A DNA stretch of 64,000 bases from Brachynemurus nebulosus (GCA_035578155.1 JAPWDM010000023.1:682001-746000); one strand, 5' to 3'. Shown: positions 22,015 to 33,583, counted from the stretch's first letter. The notes: generated by a model from the sequence alone, not told the origin. Program-made: numbers and translations.

Positions 22015-23758
22015 CACGGTTAAAAATCTTGGACTAATTTTTTAATCCAACCTTAACTTACTGAAAAAACTAAATATTAAAATACTAAAAATAAATCTTG
22101 TCCTTATATTAAAATATTTCCAATATTTTTTGATATTCAGATTTAATCTAATTATATTATTTTCCATAATTTAAACCATTTTTGATTAAAATATAATACA
22201 AAATTATTGAAATCGTAAAAACCAAACCAAAAAAATACTAAAACCTAATCCAAATTATATACATTTTTTAATTCCAAATTAAAGAATACTTAGATTTTAA
22301 TCTTAATTTGGATTAAATCAATCAGATCAGTGTTTTGTGTTGTGTTAGTGACACGTGCATACCCAATTTGTTATTATGTCCTTCTCACTCCAACCCATTT
22401 AATTTTCAGTATTGTTTTCTCTGTTGGTCAATTATTATTTAACATCAAGGACATTTCTCACGGAACATCAAAATATGTAGGTATATGTATATACCTAAAT
22501 GCATCACCAGTCATACACAATCAGAACTCCTTGCTTTTTTGTTCAATTATTTTGTTTATTTTCGTAACTTCTGTCGGGCTAAAAACATTTAAATATAAAA
22601 GTGCTTGAATATTTAAAATTAAAAATGTAATTTCAATTCTTAAACGTTTGTATAGTCATTGCCGTTATTAAATAAATTACTGTTCATTCCCAAAATATTT
22701 TCTTTTTATTGAAATTTTGATACAACTGACATGGATTCCTGAAACAATACTTGATATTGTTTATCAATATAAAAATTCAAATTATTTTTTAACTCAGGTT
22801 TTTATACAAGGTACGTATAATATCGATTTTAAGTATAAAACGATATACGGAAAAATAAAGTATTCTGATTTTTTTTTATCTATTTTCTAGGTACGTAACT
22901 ATTATGGTATCGTTTGATGTAAAACATAGCTGATTTTGATAATGGAATGATTATTGATAGATGAACCGTATCGTAATTTAGATAACGTATCTCCCCCGTT
23001 TGGTTTCGAACTCAAGATCTGCCAGACAAGAGCGAAATGTCCTGATTTTTATTTATATCAAAATTTAAATTATTTACTCGGACAACTTCGGCGTTGCAGT
23101 CAGCATAGAATTTAAGCACTTCAGTTATGTGGTAAGTCCTTGCAACTAACATTTAACAATAATTCTACTAACTTTCCTCTTTATTTATAGGTTTTATTCT
23201 ACCATTAAGAAAAATTATAGGTCAAGAAAAAGGAAAAAATCAGAAGAATCTACTGAAAACGTTCAAGAAGAAACAGACCATGAGCTAAGCCCGGAAGATC
23301 TAATTTTTTTTTTTTAAAGTTCACTTTTTAAAATTCATTGTTTATTGTAAAAAAAAATCAATAAAATGTTGGTAATACAAAAATGCAATTGAGTTTCAAT
23401 ATAACCTTCATTACAATATTTAGTAATTAAAATATTAGATTTTAATACAGACAATATTAAAATTTCAAACCAAAGAAACCTATCTTTTAGTACATATTTG
23501 GTTTAAAATATAATCCACTGTTACTTATTTTTAATACCTTTTGAGTTTAGAATCGTAATACACATAGTATTAGTTTGCAATACAACTGGAATAAAATTTG
23601 GTTTGGTGACTCTAATCCAAGTTCAATTAATTTTTAATATCAGTTATATTGCAATGAATTTTTTAATATAAACAACCGATTAGATTTTAATAAAATTTTG
23701 GTGTTGCCATATATGTAACCTCTGTAGATTACTTATTAATCCTATATTTTTAACCGTG
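22015..23758. mobile_element. 1.7-kb TA-flanked element, TIR CACGGTTAAAAAT
   Basis: CACGGTTAAAAAT at 22015 and its complement ATTTTTAACCGTG ending 23758 are flanked by TA (22013-22014, 23759-23760). The terminal TTTTAATCC/GGATTAAAA motif recurs many times in both orientations through the body. It sits inside 20972-23893 and carries a short spliced-looking frame at 23127-23315. Confidence 0.75.
23127..23315 (+). CDS. Putative two-exon mini-ORF, function unknown
   Basis: ATGTG at 23127-23131 is followed at once by a strong donor (G|GTAAGT), a 59-bp AT-rich segment ending TTTCCTCTTTATTTATAG (acceptor at 23190), and an open frame. The joined frame reads MWFYSTIKKNYRSRKRKK, SEESTENVQEETDHELSPED, LIFFF and a stop. 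A basic run followed by an acidic tail resembles the start of a nuclear protein, but no domain is recognised. The whole lies within the TIR element 22015-23758, so it may be a relic of that element's own gene or a captured first exon. The signal is short; splicing is an inference from consensus only. Confidence 0.3.
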
Positions 23759-23904
23759 TATCCAATAACACAAAATACAAAAAATATGTCTATTAACACT
23801 TACCAATATTTTTAAATTTATTGAAACGCAAACCCTTAAATATCTCGCAATAACAAAATATGGACTTGCCCCACTTTCAAAATAAACGGCTCATATATTT
23901 AAGT

Positions 23905-24067
23905 GTACAGCTCAACCAACATAAGGTTGCCGGTCAAGGTTGTATGCGCAGTAGACAAACACGACTTCTATCACACTTTTATGTATATTCATTATATGTA
24001 TAATTCTTCTTGTCGCACCCTTTCATTTGCGCATCTGACCGGCAACCTTACGTTGGTTGGGCTGTAC
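23905..24067. mobile_element. 163-bp MITE with 30-bp inverted ends
   Basis: GTACAGCTCAACCAACATAA plus GGTTGCCGGTCA at the left is complementary to the right end ...GGTTGGGCTGTAC with one or two changes. Half of the same element occurs inside both T1 copies (about 8873-9000 and 38571-38690). It lies only 11 bp from the right end of 20972-23893. Confidence 0.8.
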
Positions 24068-24164
24068 AATATAGAAGCGGATTGAAATTAGTATCATCGG
24101 TATTGTACCATAAATTTTAGATTTTATCTGCGCCTTAATCCGAATAAAATTCGTTTTATGAAAT

Positions 24165-24440
24165 TTAAAAATAAACTAGCCGCGACGCGGTAGACGTTGT
24201 TCTGTCCTCTCCGGTAGCCGGCGCGATAAGTTTGATTTAGTTAAAGTCTCGGTATAACAAATATATTGTGTGACCTCGATCGATCAAATCATTCGGAAGT
24301 TACATGATCACTAACAAACTGCAGTCTACTAACCAAAAAAAGAATGGCATAAATTGTTCCAGAAATGTGGGAGAAAGCGGGTGTACATCGGGTGAATTGA
24401 GAACCTCCTCGTTTTTGAAGTCGGTTAATGAAAAATTATT
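24165..24440 (-). repeat. Dispersed repeat with GAAGTCGGTT end, copy 1
   Basis: AATTGAGAACCTCCTCGTTT followed by TTGAAGTCGGTT is shared in complement with 50655-50800. The adjoining ACGCGGTAGACGTTGTTCTG block also looks like part of the repeat. I know similar AACCGACTTCAAAAA..GGAGGTTCTCAATTC segments as a very common insect interspersed repeat, but cannot name the family. Confidence 0.6.
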
Positions 24441-25316
24441 TTATTGGATAAGGTATCATTCAACTTAGGGAACAGTGAAAGTTTCAGTAAAATTGGCAAT
24501 GGCTTAATCAATTTTTTTCGCCTCCGAAACACACAACGTCGTAGCGTCTTCTCTAAGATGTCTTTTTAGTAGATACTTTGGCAGATTCGACTTCACATAT
24601 GATCTCATATTTTCGTTTGAAATGAACACTTCCCTTATTCAGATTAGATATTTTCTGCATAAACGTAGCTTTCAAAGCTTCTTTATCCACGTTTTCAGTC
24701 ACAACACAGTTTGATTCACTCATCTTTAGGCTTAGACTTCCGCATGTTCAATGTACAATACAGAATGACAAATAAATTTATTAGACTACCGCAAAGAGTT
24801 AGACTCGCATGCAAAAACCTGTTTAAACATGCAACAAATGCAGTACAAATCGACGTTTGACCGAATTGGCCTTAGTTGCTTCTAGGATAGACTAGGAACA
24901 CCCCAAAACTTTGACTAAAAAATACATCAGTCAAAGGCCGAAATAGGAACATATTTCAGGATTTGCCGAAAGGCGTTGGTCAAACCTAGGATAAACGGGT
25001 CATTCCGCGAAGAGACTGCATATCGACCTTTGACTATATAACGTATACAAATGCGTATATGTAAATGTTTAGGAATGTGATGGGATTTAAATGCGAACTT
25101 GCAAGGTTGCACTTCTGGTTCTATCTGTTCATATTTAATCAGTTATTTACCTATTATTGATTAGCGAGAGTGAAGTTTATTACATCGCTTGCCATTAGAT
25201 TGTATGTACATAAGTATCTTGTTCACATCCGGCATTGTCGTTAGCTCTGTAATAACGTCAAGTATGCACATTTATAGTATAGGCATGTCCAAACTTTATC
25301 AAAAATATACATTTTT
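24441..25316. other. Intergenic; no gene seen
   Basis: No frame with domain character; nothing else could be supported. Confidence 0.4.
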
Positions 25317-26003
25317 AACTTCCCATAGGAAGTTATTGTAATGGGTCCGATTTTACGAATCGCTAATTTTGACATATCTCCACGTTTCAAGGTCACTAGA
25401 ATCCGAATCCATCGTTTTTAGCGTAATGTCTGTGTGTGCGTTCGTTAGTTCGTTCGTTATTTTTTTTCGTCTCGCATATCTCCAAAAAACAAATGATGAT
25501 ATCAACTCCGGACTGATTTCATTAGATGCGTAATCAAAAAATGAAGACCGGATAAAGTTTTCAGCAAATTCGGATTAGCGGTTTGTTTTTTGTGGTAAAA
25601 AAACAGAATTAACTTTATTAAGATAACATAGATTATATGGATTTTTTACCATAACATTATTATATAAAATGGCCTAAGAAAGTTCCTTGATGTTAAAAAC
25701 GCCAGTATTTTATTATAAAATTTAAAAAAAAAAAGACGAAGTAAGAAACTTTTTTTAAATATATTTTGTCTCGCATATCTTGAGAACAAATGATGTTATA
25801 ATTTGTTTGATAAGGATGGAGCCCCCACCCCTAGGTACAGAAGGCGAAGCCCCCGGTATGGTGCCGGGGGCAAAGCCTCTATCGGGGGCCCAGGGGAGGA
25901 GTCGCCTGAAATGAAAAATAATTATTTATGTACAGTAGTCTCTAGTCTTTAAGGACACCGAATGGGAAGTTGACAGTGTGGGTAGACCTGTCCCCCAAAT
26001 TTT
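25317..26003 (+). repeat. Dispersed repeat P, copy B
   Basis: Starts AACTTCCCATAGGAAGTTAT (itself a small palindrome) and ends near ATGGGAAGTTGACAGTGTGG, giving AACTTCCCAT/ATGGGAAGTT as short inverted ends. Internal landmarks are the TCGTTAGTTCGTTCGTT run, two CGCATATCT..AACAAATGATG segments and a GC-rich segment with complementary CCCCCGG/CCGGGGG blocks that could fold. No coding. Sister copies at 12147-12627 and 29799-30513. Confidence 0.8.
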
Positions 26004-26351
26004 TAATACCGATACTGAGTCGATCAGTTTTTTTTTTCTGTAGACAATTTAACTCATGTGTATCAAGTATCATAAAATATTGTAGTGTTTCACTTTTACC
26101 ATGGAAAAAAGTTAGCACAGATTTTTACAGTGAAAAAAATGGTAAAAAATATGTCATTGGTTATATCATTGTAGGTAAATACGATAAAAATGGAACAAAA
26201 ATTGGTAAATTTAAATGATTTCAGAGCTATGATAACAATGTATTAAATAATAATATGAATAATACTAATTTATTTTATTCGTTAAATTGCCTTACTGTAT
26301 TGCACTTGAGATTTATATTTTTTCTGAATAAATCTGTGTTTTCTACAACAC

Positions 26352-26474
26352 AAATTTTTTGCCTAAAAGCAATTTAAGGAGAAGAACTTTCAACTAACAA
26401 AAACGCTTCAGCTTCGCTGTCGCGTTTTTGTTAGTTGACAGTTCTTCTCCTTAAATTGCTAGGCAACAAATTTT
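26352..26474. repeat. 123-bp hairpin
   Basis: AGCAATTTAAGGAGAAGAAC and the following AACTAACAAAAACGC are complementary to GCGTTTTTGTTAGTT and GTTCTTCTCCTTAAATTGCT, with a CTTCAGCTTCGCTGTC loop. Outer bases continue the pairing imperfectly. Confidence 0.85.
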
Positions 26475-26540
26475 CGTTAGACAAACCCAAATTTATTCGA
26501 AAAAATACAAACCTCTCGTGTAATAACAGGTGATTAAAGA

Positions 26541-27270
26541 ATTTTTTGCACGATCGTGTATTTTCATGCATTTACCGATGCTGTTGACAATGCTGGTAAG
26601 TTACATTTCCCGAACGTTTGTTTATATCCATGGAAACCAAAAAATAATAGTGCGGTAAGTGAAATAGATGCGTGGTAAGTGAATAGGAGTGTGGTAAGTG
26701 AAATTAGCTCAAAAATTATTGCATTTATTTATTTATATTGAAATTAAAAGTACAATTTGAACAATTAGGAAAATAAATCGATTAATATGAAAATTTTCAT
26801 TAGTTTGCACATTATTATTAATGTTGGCATTATTTTCTTCTTATTGTCTTCTTATTTTATTGACATTTCAAAAGGTCGTTCAATCATTAAAATTTTCTGT
26901 GGTTTTCATAATCTTCCTTTCATTTTACGAGAATAAATTTGCAGCCAAAAATAAAATGCTTCATCAATTTCATTATTCTCACTAATATTATAGTTTAATA
27001 AACTATTTTCCTCAATTTCTTTAATAGAAAATTCAAAAAAAAAAATATTCACGCTAGTGAAATATTGACACTTAATTTTTTATTTACAAATATAGTTGTC
27101 AATTGTCACTACAAAGATTCGTATTAGTTGTTATGGATATTTATAATATTTAATCATGGAATTCTATGTCATAACATAGAAATATAAATTTCACCTATAT
27201 TATCCGAATTTTATTTTTTATTTAACATATTTTTATTCTTTACTTATTTTAATTCGATCGTGCAAAAAAT
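26541..27270. mobile_element. Inverted-repeat element, ends ATTTTTTGCACGATCG
   Basis: ATTTTTTGCACGATCG (26541) and CGATCGTGCAAAAAAT (ending 27270) are exact inverted repeats about 730 bp apart. GTGGTAAGTGAAATA-like units repeat three times at 26650-26705. The interior holds the open frame described next. Class unknown. Confidence 0.55.
26906..27090 (-). pseudogene. Unassigned open frame, about 60 codons, no clear start
   Basis: Minus-strand frame containing EFSIKEIEENSLLNYNISEN, then NEIDEAFYFWLQIYSRKMKG and RL before a stop. The acidic, aromatic composition is protein-like, but an 11-T run interrupts its upstream part and no ATG is near. No domain recognised. It lies within the inverted-repeat element 26541-27270 and may be a relic of its protein. 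Confidence 0.25.
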
Positions 27271-27296
27271 ATTATACAATACACGATGCGTTAAGT

Positions 27297-27376
27297 GCAT
27301 TTACTGATCTCGAAAATTGTAAAAACTCGACCCTGCGGGTCTCGTTTTCGCAACATTTTCTCGATCAGTAAAAGCA
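27297..27376. repeat. 80-bp palindrome centred on GACCCTGCGGGTC
   Basis: GCATTTACTGATCTCGAAAA through AAAACTCGACCC is complementary to GGGTCTCGTTTTCG through CTCGATCAGTAAAAGC with few mismatches. Adjacent to the right end of 26541-27270. Confidence 0.75.
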
Positions 27377-27766
27377 ACTTACCGAACTTATATTGTAAAA
27401 TACTATTATATCTTTGTCAACGTTACGACCATATTTTATTTTTTGACACATTGTATGTAATAGCTTGTTCATACTGAAACAATAAGTGACAATTAATAAA
27501 CAGAACGCATAAGCTACTTCATGTACCTACAACGCTATTGTATTTTTCTGTCTCATGCGTTTCACTTACTATTTACCACTGATCGCTTCGGTGGAAATGA
27601 AATAATATTGAAACAGATAAGTTTATTTTTGACGTTGCTTATTTTTACTTCATATCCCATTGTTAAATAGATCATTGGTTTTAATATTGAAAGTAGCCCA
27701 CTGTCCTAAAAATATTGCCGACCTCTGACAATCGAACTTGAAACCCGTTATATTGCTCTACCTATG

Positions 27767-28330
27767 ATCAAAGCCGGTCTAACCAAAAGCGGGGCCCGGT
27801 ACAAATTTAATTTGCGGCATCTTGAAAAAAAAACACCTATTCATATGTGATTTTTATATCGTTTTCATAAATCTTTTGGCGTAGAACCGCTGTGACTTTA
27901 CTACTTTTGGTATAAAACCGCTGCGACCTACTTAATTTTAGTATTGAAATTTGATGGATAAAATTATTGGAAAGAGATAAATCGATCTTTTTTAACCGTC
28001 AGTCCGAAGTAATATTTTATTATCTTCAGTCTTAAAAAGGTCATTCTGTATATACCAATGGTAATAGTTTAATAAAAAGTTAATATCGTTTTCAGAATAG
28101 TTAATAGAAAATTTGGAAACAGTACAAATAAATTACATATTTTAATAGTTAATATTGTAATATACATATTTGTAAAATTGTAATTCTGGAACGCAAAACT
28201 CCACGACAAATTTTGACTTTATTAAATAAATCAGTTTCAAACATTTCTGATTTTACAAAATCAGTCAGTTGCGCGAGGCCTTCAGAAACGCAGGGCCTGG
28301 TGCACGGTCGTTTTATAATTTTTCCGTTAT
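27767..28330. mobile_element. hAT-like remnant (left end only)
   Basis: CAAAGCCGGTCTAACC followed by GCGGGGCCCGG resembles a hAT terminus with its GGGGCCC subterminal block. A GGGCCTGGTGCAC block near 28286 may be the opposite subterminal block, but no matching terminus or 8-bp duplication was found. An internal pair (GGCGTAGAACCGCTGTGAC-like) repeats at 27878 and 27910. Confidence 0.35.
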
Positions 28331-29798
28331 TGCACAATAAAACCTACAAAAAATTCAATATTTTTAATGTTGGTCATCCCTGTTTATAAAATATTTACCT
28401 ATTCTATATACGCTCATACTATTATTAAATTGATGATGTCCAATTGAATTCATCTGACAATCATTCCGATTCACATGCATGTCTAATCAATATAACTGTA
28501 TCTTTAGTGTATAATGTATATGTATACATTATAATGCTTGTGCTATGCGCTGCGCTGTTGCGGCTGCTATTTCAGCTGCTGCCGGTTAAATGTACGCTGT
28601 ACATAATATGTATATTTCTTGTACAATAAGAGCATAAAAGAGCACAAAATAGCAGAAGTACGTAAAATAAGAATGTACATACATACATACATACATATTC
28701 ATTTTGTTTATATTTTACAACTTACTTTCTTTTCACAAAAGTTCATTCACTTATATTTTATTTACATAAATAGATATATGTATACATATATGTACTCTAC
28801 ACTACATGTAGAAAATATTCGATATACCTATAGTTGCCGCGTATTTACTGCCGACACTTGTACAGTGTGTTTTTAAAAAAAAAATTGTTCGGCACATTAT
28901 CGCTTTAACGTGTTCCAACAATAGCCTTTAGGTAGTGTTCAGGACCGACTTTGAGACAAGAATAGGATGAACCGCTTCTTAACTTTTTCTAATCGGTCAT
29001 ATAATTATGGAAAAGATTACCAAAAAACTGACTGCGTAGCTTTTTTTTTTTAATTCAATTTTTAACATCTAAATAAATTGTTACCTTTATTTTCGCCAAA
29101 AAAATGGAACTAATTTGAATAGGTGATTCATTAGGCGTTTTGTGGGCTTTTATAGATGTTTTTTTCTAAAATTGACTTTTCGTTTCTTCTTTTACTTTTT
29201 CTGTTCTCTATTGCAAGTTTGGTCTTCAGATGTTTTTTTTGTTGTTTTACATTTCCGTTTTCTTATATCATTTTTAGTGATGTACGTATTTCCTTTTTTG
29301 CAAACAACGAGTTGCTATATTTAACATTGTTTGATTTGATTGATTTTGATCCAAACTAAAAGGTTTTTAGTTTCTTTTGTTTATGAAAGAATTTTTTAAA
29401 TTTTTTCTTTTTTCATTTTTATTTTTATTGATTTTTATATTCTTGTCTTGATAATGGTGTTTTGAGACACCGAAACCGGTCGACATGTTGAAGATTCTGT
29501 TTGGTTTTTTGCTGGTCTTAATATTGAGGTAACATCTAACTTTACGTTGAAATAAAACAAACAAATCAGGTGCAGTAACAAACAAAATCCTTACAGTAGT
29601 ATTCGAAGAATCGTTAATTTAATAAATGTATTATGATCAACTAACGAACGAATTTCAATAAATTTCTTCCCCAAATGATGGACAGTAAAACCAGAATATA
29701 TGTATTTTTAATTAATTTCCCATATATCGTTCTAAAAAAGATTGATGCCGAATTGAAGAAATAAATTTGTGTTTAATCTGTGAATGTACATATATTTT
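28331..29798. other. Intergenic; T-rich, no gene seen
   Basis: (CATA)n at 28677-28697 and long T-rich runs at 29040-29440 explain the open frames here. A short structured motif, GGTGTTTTGAGACACCGAAAC, is at about 29455-29475. Nothing codes recognisably. Confidence 0.45.
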
Positions 29799-30513
29799 TA
29801 ACTTCCCATAGGAAGTTATTGTAATGGGTCCGATTTTACGAATCGCTAATTTTGACATATCTTCACGTTTCAAGATCACTAGAATCCGAATCCATCGTTT
29901 TTAGCGTGATGTCTGTGTGTGCGTTCGTTAGTTCGTTCGTTCGTGAATTTTTTTTCGTCTTGCATATCTCGAGAACAAATGATGATATCAACTTCCGACT
30001 AATTTCATTAGATACGTAATCAAAAAATGAAGACCGGATAAAGTTTTCGGCAAATTCGGATTAGCGGTTTGTTTTTTGTGGTAAAAAAAACCGGAATTAA
30101 CTTTATTAAGATAACATAGATTATATGGATTTTTTACCGTAACAACATTATTATATAATGGCCTAAGAACCTTCCTTGATGTTAAAAACGCCAGTATTTT
30201 ATTATAAAATAAAAAAAAAATAACGAAATAAGAACCTTGAAAAAATTAGTTTTTTGCCAAAATATATTTTGTCTCGCATATCTTGAGAACAAATGATGTT
30301 ATCATTTGTTTGATAAGGGTGGAGCGCCCACCCTTAGGTATACAGAATGTGAAGCCCCCGGTATGGTTGCAAGGGGCAAAGAGCCTCTATCGGGGGCCCA
30401 CGGGAGGAGTTGCCTGAAATGAAAAAAGAATTATTTATGTACAGTAGGCTCTAGTCTTTAAGGACACCCAATGGGAAGTTGTCAGGGTGGGTAGATCTGT
30501 CTCCCAAATTTTT
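29799..30513 (+). repeat. Dispersed repeat P, copy C
   Basis: Same organisation as 25317-26003, from AACTTCCCATAGGAAGTTAT to ATGGGAAGTTGTCAGG and CTGTCTCCCAAATTTTT, in the same orientation. The two copies differ by small indels, consistent with independent insertion of one family. Confidence 0.8.
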
Positions 30514-30890
30514 TGCTAAAATAATCATATATATGTGTCTCATAATACAGGGACCGTTACAGACACTAAAAACTTGTCAACATCAAATTTTCTATCGTTG
30601 ATGTGTGACAAAAATATTTATGGACATCCTGTATATGTATATCATATGTGTGTTTGTATCTTTGTATGTAGTATGCAGTTCATAACAACTAAATTATCAA
30701 CAGTCTTAACATTTTCATTTGCATACCACTCTGTCTTAACATATCGTATTTATAATGTGTCGACTTTAGAATTAGCAAGACCTTCATCCTCAAACGAAAT
30801 AATTTAGATATCTTTGAAAATAACTTTTCAACAGAATCAGGTTTAACTAAATTGCACGTGTTAGATTCGAATAAGGACTGAAGATTAAAG

Positions 30891-31146
30891 TAATAATAAG
30901 TAGAAACGACTTCCTGCAAAAGAAATTAAACAAATCTGTAGATCAAAGAACAAAATATCAAAGATCTAGATGTCAAAATTAAACAAAAAATCAGCGATTC
31001 GATGTCAATCTGACATGTTTCGATCAAAGGATTGTCCATCTTCAGAGATTATGGCAAATTTTGACATCTAGATCTTTGATCTTTTGTTCTTTGATCTATA
31101 GATTTGTTTAATTTCTTTTGCAGAAAGTCGTTTCCACTTATTATTA
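30891..31146. repeat. 256-bp foldback with about 95-bp arms
   Basis: Arms share AAACGACTT.CTGCAAAAG, ATTAAACAAATCT and ATCAAAGATCTAGATGTC, in opposite orientation. The loop (about 70 bp) contains, on the minus strand, CTGAAGATGGACAATCC followed by GATCGAAACATG. Confidence 0.85.
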
Positions 31147-32033
31147 TCAATGTTTCCTGCAGTTTGAACATTCCAAAAATTTTATTGAAGATTAAAGTTT
31201 GTAATACTTTATTTGATCACTAAGATTAATACCGGATGAGAAATACGAAATATTTTATAATTTTTAAGCTTGATTACTTTGTTAACTGAAATAATTTTTT
31301 ACTTAAACTTCAAGTGTAGTACGTATACTTTGGAAGTACCCCCGGAGTTGATATTCAAAGTTATTATAACAAATATACTCTTCGACTAGATCATGATTTC
31401 ATCACATCTTGTAAAACCTTATAAAAAACTTGCAAAGATTCTACTTTGTACGTTAAAAACTATTTTCTTGGGCAAAATGGTTTTGTTATATTTTTAAAAA
31501 TTTTATTCCGTTTTAATTGTGGATCAGAAACATTAGCATCAATGTTTAGTATAATATTTTGCAACATTTTTAAATTTCAACCTTCCGATTCCAAAATTTT
31601 TCTTCCCACAATATTTTTCTCAACAGTGATAATTATTGAAGATTTATTCTAATTGCGTAAATTCAATAAGTGAGTTATGTTTGTATGCATATAGGTACAG
31701 TTCACGCAAGCAGAGTTTGTAAACTGTTCCCTAGGTTGTATAAATCCTTTTTCCACCTTTATGTATTAAGGATATGTATTTTATCTTACTAATAAACTTA
31801 TTATTATATTAAAGTGGCTCTTATTTTCTTAGTTTCATCTGATTTTGTTGTCTCTTAACATGCCATTAAATAAAATTTAAAAAAGAAGAAAGGTCCCTCC
31901 TAAAGTATTTAAGAACTAGGTCATTATGTTGATAGATCAAAAAGTACTTTTATATTTAAATAAAAATATCCGGATAACTGAGTCCGCTCAGTGGAAATTT
32001 CATTTGAATGTTTGTTGAGGAGAGCAGATGTGC
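31147..32033. other. Intergenic; no gene seen
   Basis: AT-rich; the frame at 31446-31652 has no domain character. Confidence 0.4.
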
Positions 32034-33025
32034 CAATTGAGGAGCTGGGTGGAAAAAGGGCGTAAGTCGTTTTACGCCCTTTTTCCTTAGAATTGATTTT
32101 CTAACTCTTTAGAGTGTCTACTTATAGCAAACAAATTTTTACAACGACCAATAATCAATTAATGCCCCTACGCTACGATAATAATAATTTGAAGCGTATA
32201 AGCCATGTTTGCAAAAAATTAAATATATAATATAATTAGTAACTCACAACTAAGAATGAATTTTTACAGTATATGACACATAATAGCCTTTAAAAGATAT
32301 TTCTGGTCCTATGATGTACAGTATGATACAGAAAAAAAGGAAAAAATCTAAATTTATTTTTTGAGGCAGTTAGCTGTGATTCTGTATTTTGAATTAACTT
32401 TCACTTCTAAACAACTTTTTCAAATTACATATATTTTCTTATATTTTCATTAATTATAGTACTTTACTCTTAAGCCATATTTACATTTTTAAGCCCACCC
32501 TCGATACAACCAGATATATCCAAATTTCTGTGGGTGCTTTTTTAGCCTAAGACCAAGTACTAACTTTTATCAAGAATAAAATTTTCTGAAAAATTTGATA
32601 TAAAATAGTTTTCCACATATAACCAACTTTCAGGCGGACACTGTACAAGTGTACATATAAATATTCATGAAATTAACATGAATCAAATGTTTTGGTTTAG
32701 AATTTAATAAATGTGCTGACAAAGTTTAATTAGAATTTCAGACAAAGGAAACAGAACTTATGTTTTTGTTCAATCAAAATTTTATCTGCAAAAAGGGCGT
32801 AACTCATACGTCGGAAAAATTAAAAAAATTATGCAATAACAACCGATATTTACTGTTTTTTTAATCTTAATGCATAGTGTATTATTAGTGCTACCAATTG
32901 TATAACACGACAATTACCAGTTTTTCAGTCTTCACCTTCATACTAGGCACCCAAACTTTGAAATGATCTTTTCTCAAAATGGTATTTCTGTACTTACGCC
33001 CTTTTTCCACCCAGCTCCTCAATTG
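32034..33025. mobile_element. 992-bp TIR element with iterated AAAGGGCGTAA
   Basis: CAATTGAGGAGCTGGGTGGA plus AAAAGGGCGTAAGT at the left is exactly complementary to the right end. The core AAAAAGGGCGTAA occurs four times (32053, complement 32073, 32793, complement at the right end). Flank duplication could not be fixed because the end itself contains the palindrome CAATTG. No coding; superfamily unknown. Confidence 0.75.
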
Positions 33026-33162
33026 ATGATAATTGGACAGTAAAACAGTTATTTATTTCCATAAAAAATAGGATACAAATAGTATTTTGTACAGTAAATA
33101 AGTAATTTCATAGTAGTCGTCGGTATAAATATTATTATTATTGTTGGTAACCAATTTGTTAA

Positions 33163-33583
33163 CACTATGAGGCCCGAGCACTTTCACAGTAAACTTCCCC
33201 AGAAACCGACAATATTTTTAAAGAAACTTTATATAAACAAATACATAAAATGATTCAACATGTACACATATATGTGATACGTACCTACATATATTTGACA
33301 TTCAAATCAATTAGAGAATTACAGAAAGTTTAGATAACAAACTGGTAAAATAAATTTAAAAAAAAAACAAATACTTTTATTAGTTTTTATATTGTTTATT
33401 TAAAATTTTTTATAGAAACCAAGAGAGTAGTGTGTGTTGGTGTTTGTGTGAGTTGAGTATATACACATCGGTGTGGTAACATCGCACACATATATAATTC
33501 GTAATCAATTAATCATTGATTGCGATCGGCCTCTGCGTTTGTTTTGATTATTTTCGGATGTTGAAGCCGCGGGACTGAAAGTG
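33163..33583. mobile_element. piggyBac-like MITE (TTAA)
   Basis: CACTATGAGGCCCG and CGGGACTGAAAGTG (11 of 14 matching) are flanked by TTAA at 33159-33162 and 33584-33587. Length 421 bp, no gene. The weaker terminus match makes this less certain than the elements at 4.6 and 6.5 kb. Confidence 0.6.

Larger units (their letters stand above)
20972..23893. mobile_element. 2.9-kb TA-flanked element with iterated GGGGCAAGTCCAT
   Basis: TGAGCCGTTTATTTTGAAAG plus TGGGGCAAGTCCAT at the left is exactly complementary to the right end (about 35 bp), each side next to TA. The motif GTGGGGCAAGTCCAT recurs in variant form near 21161 and 21927 in addition to both ends. Two further repeats are nested inside: the R copy 21176-21825 and the element 22015-23758. 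No transposase was recognised. Confidence 0.8.

Noticed and set aside
22990..23040. tRNA B-box-like GAGTTCGAAACC on the minus strand
   Set aside because: No matching A box at the correct distance and no cloverleaf can be drawn.
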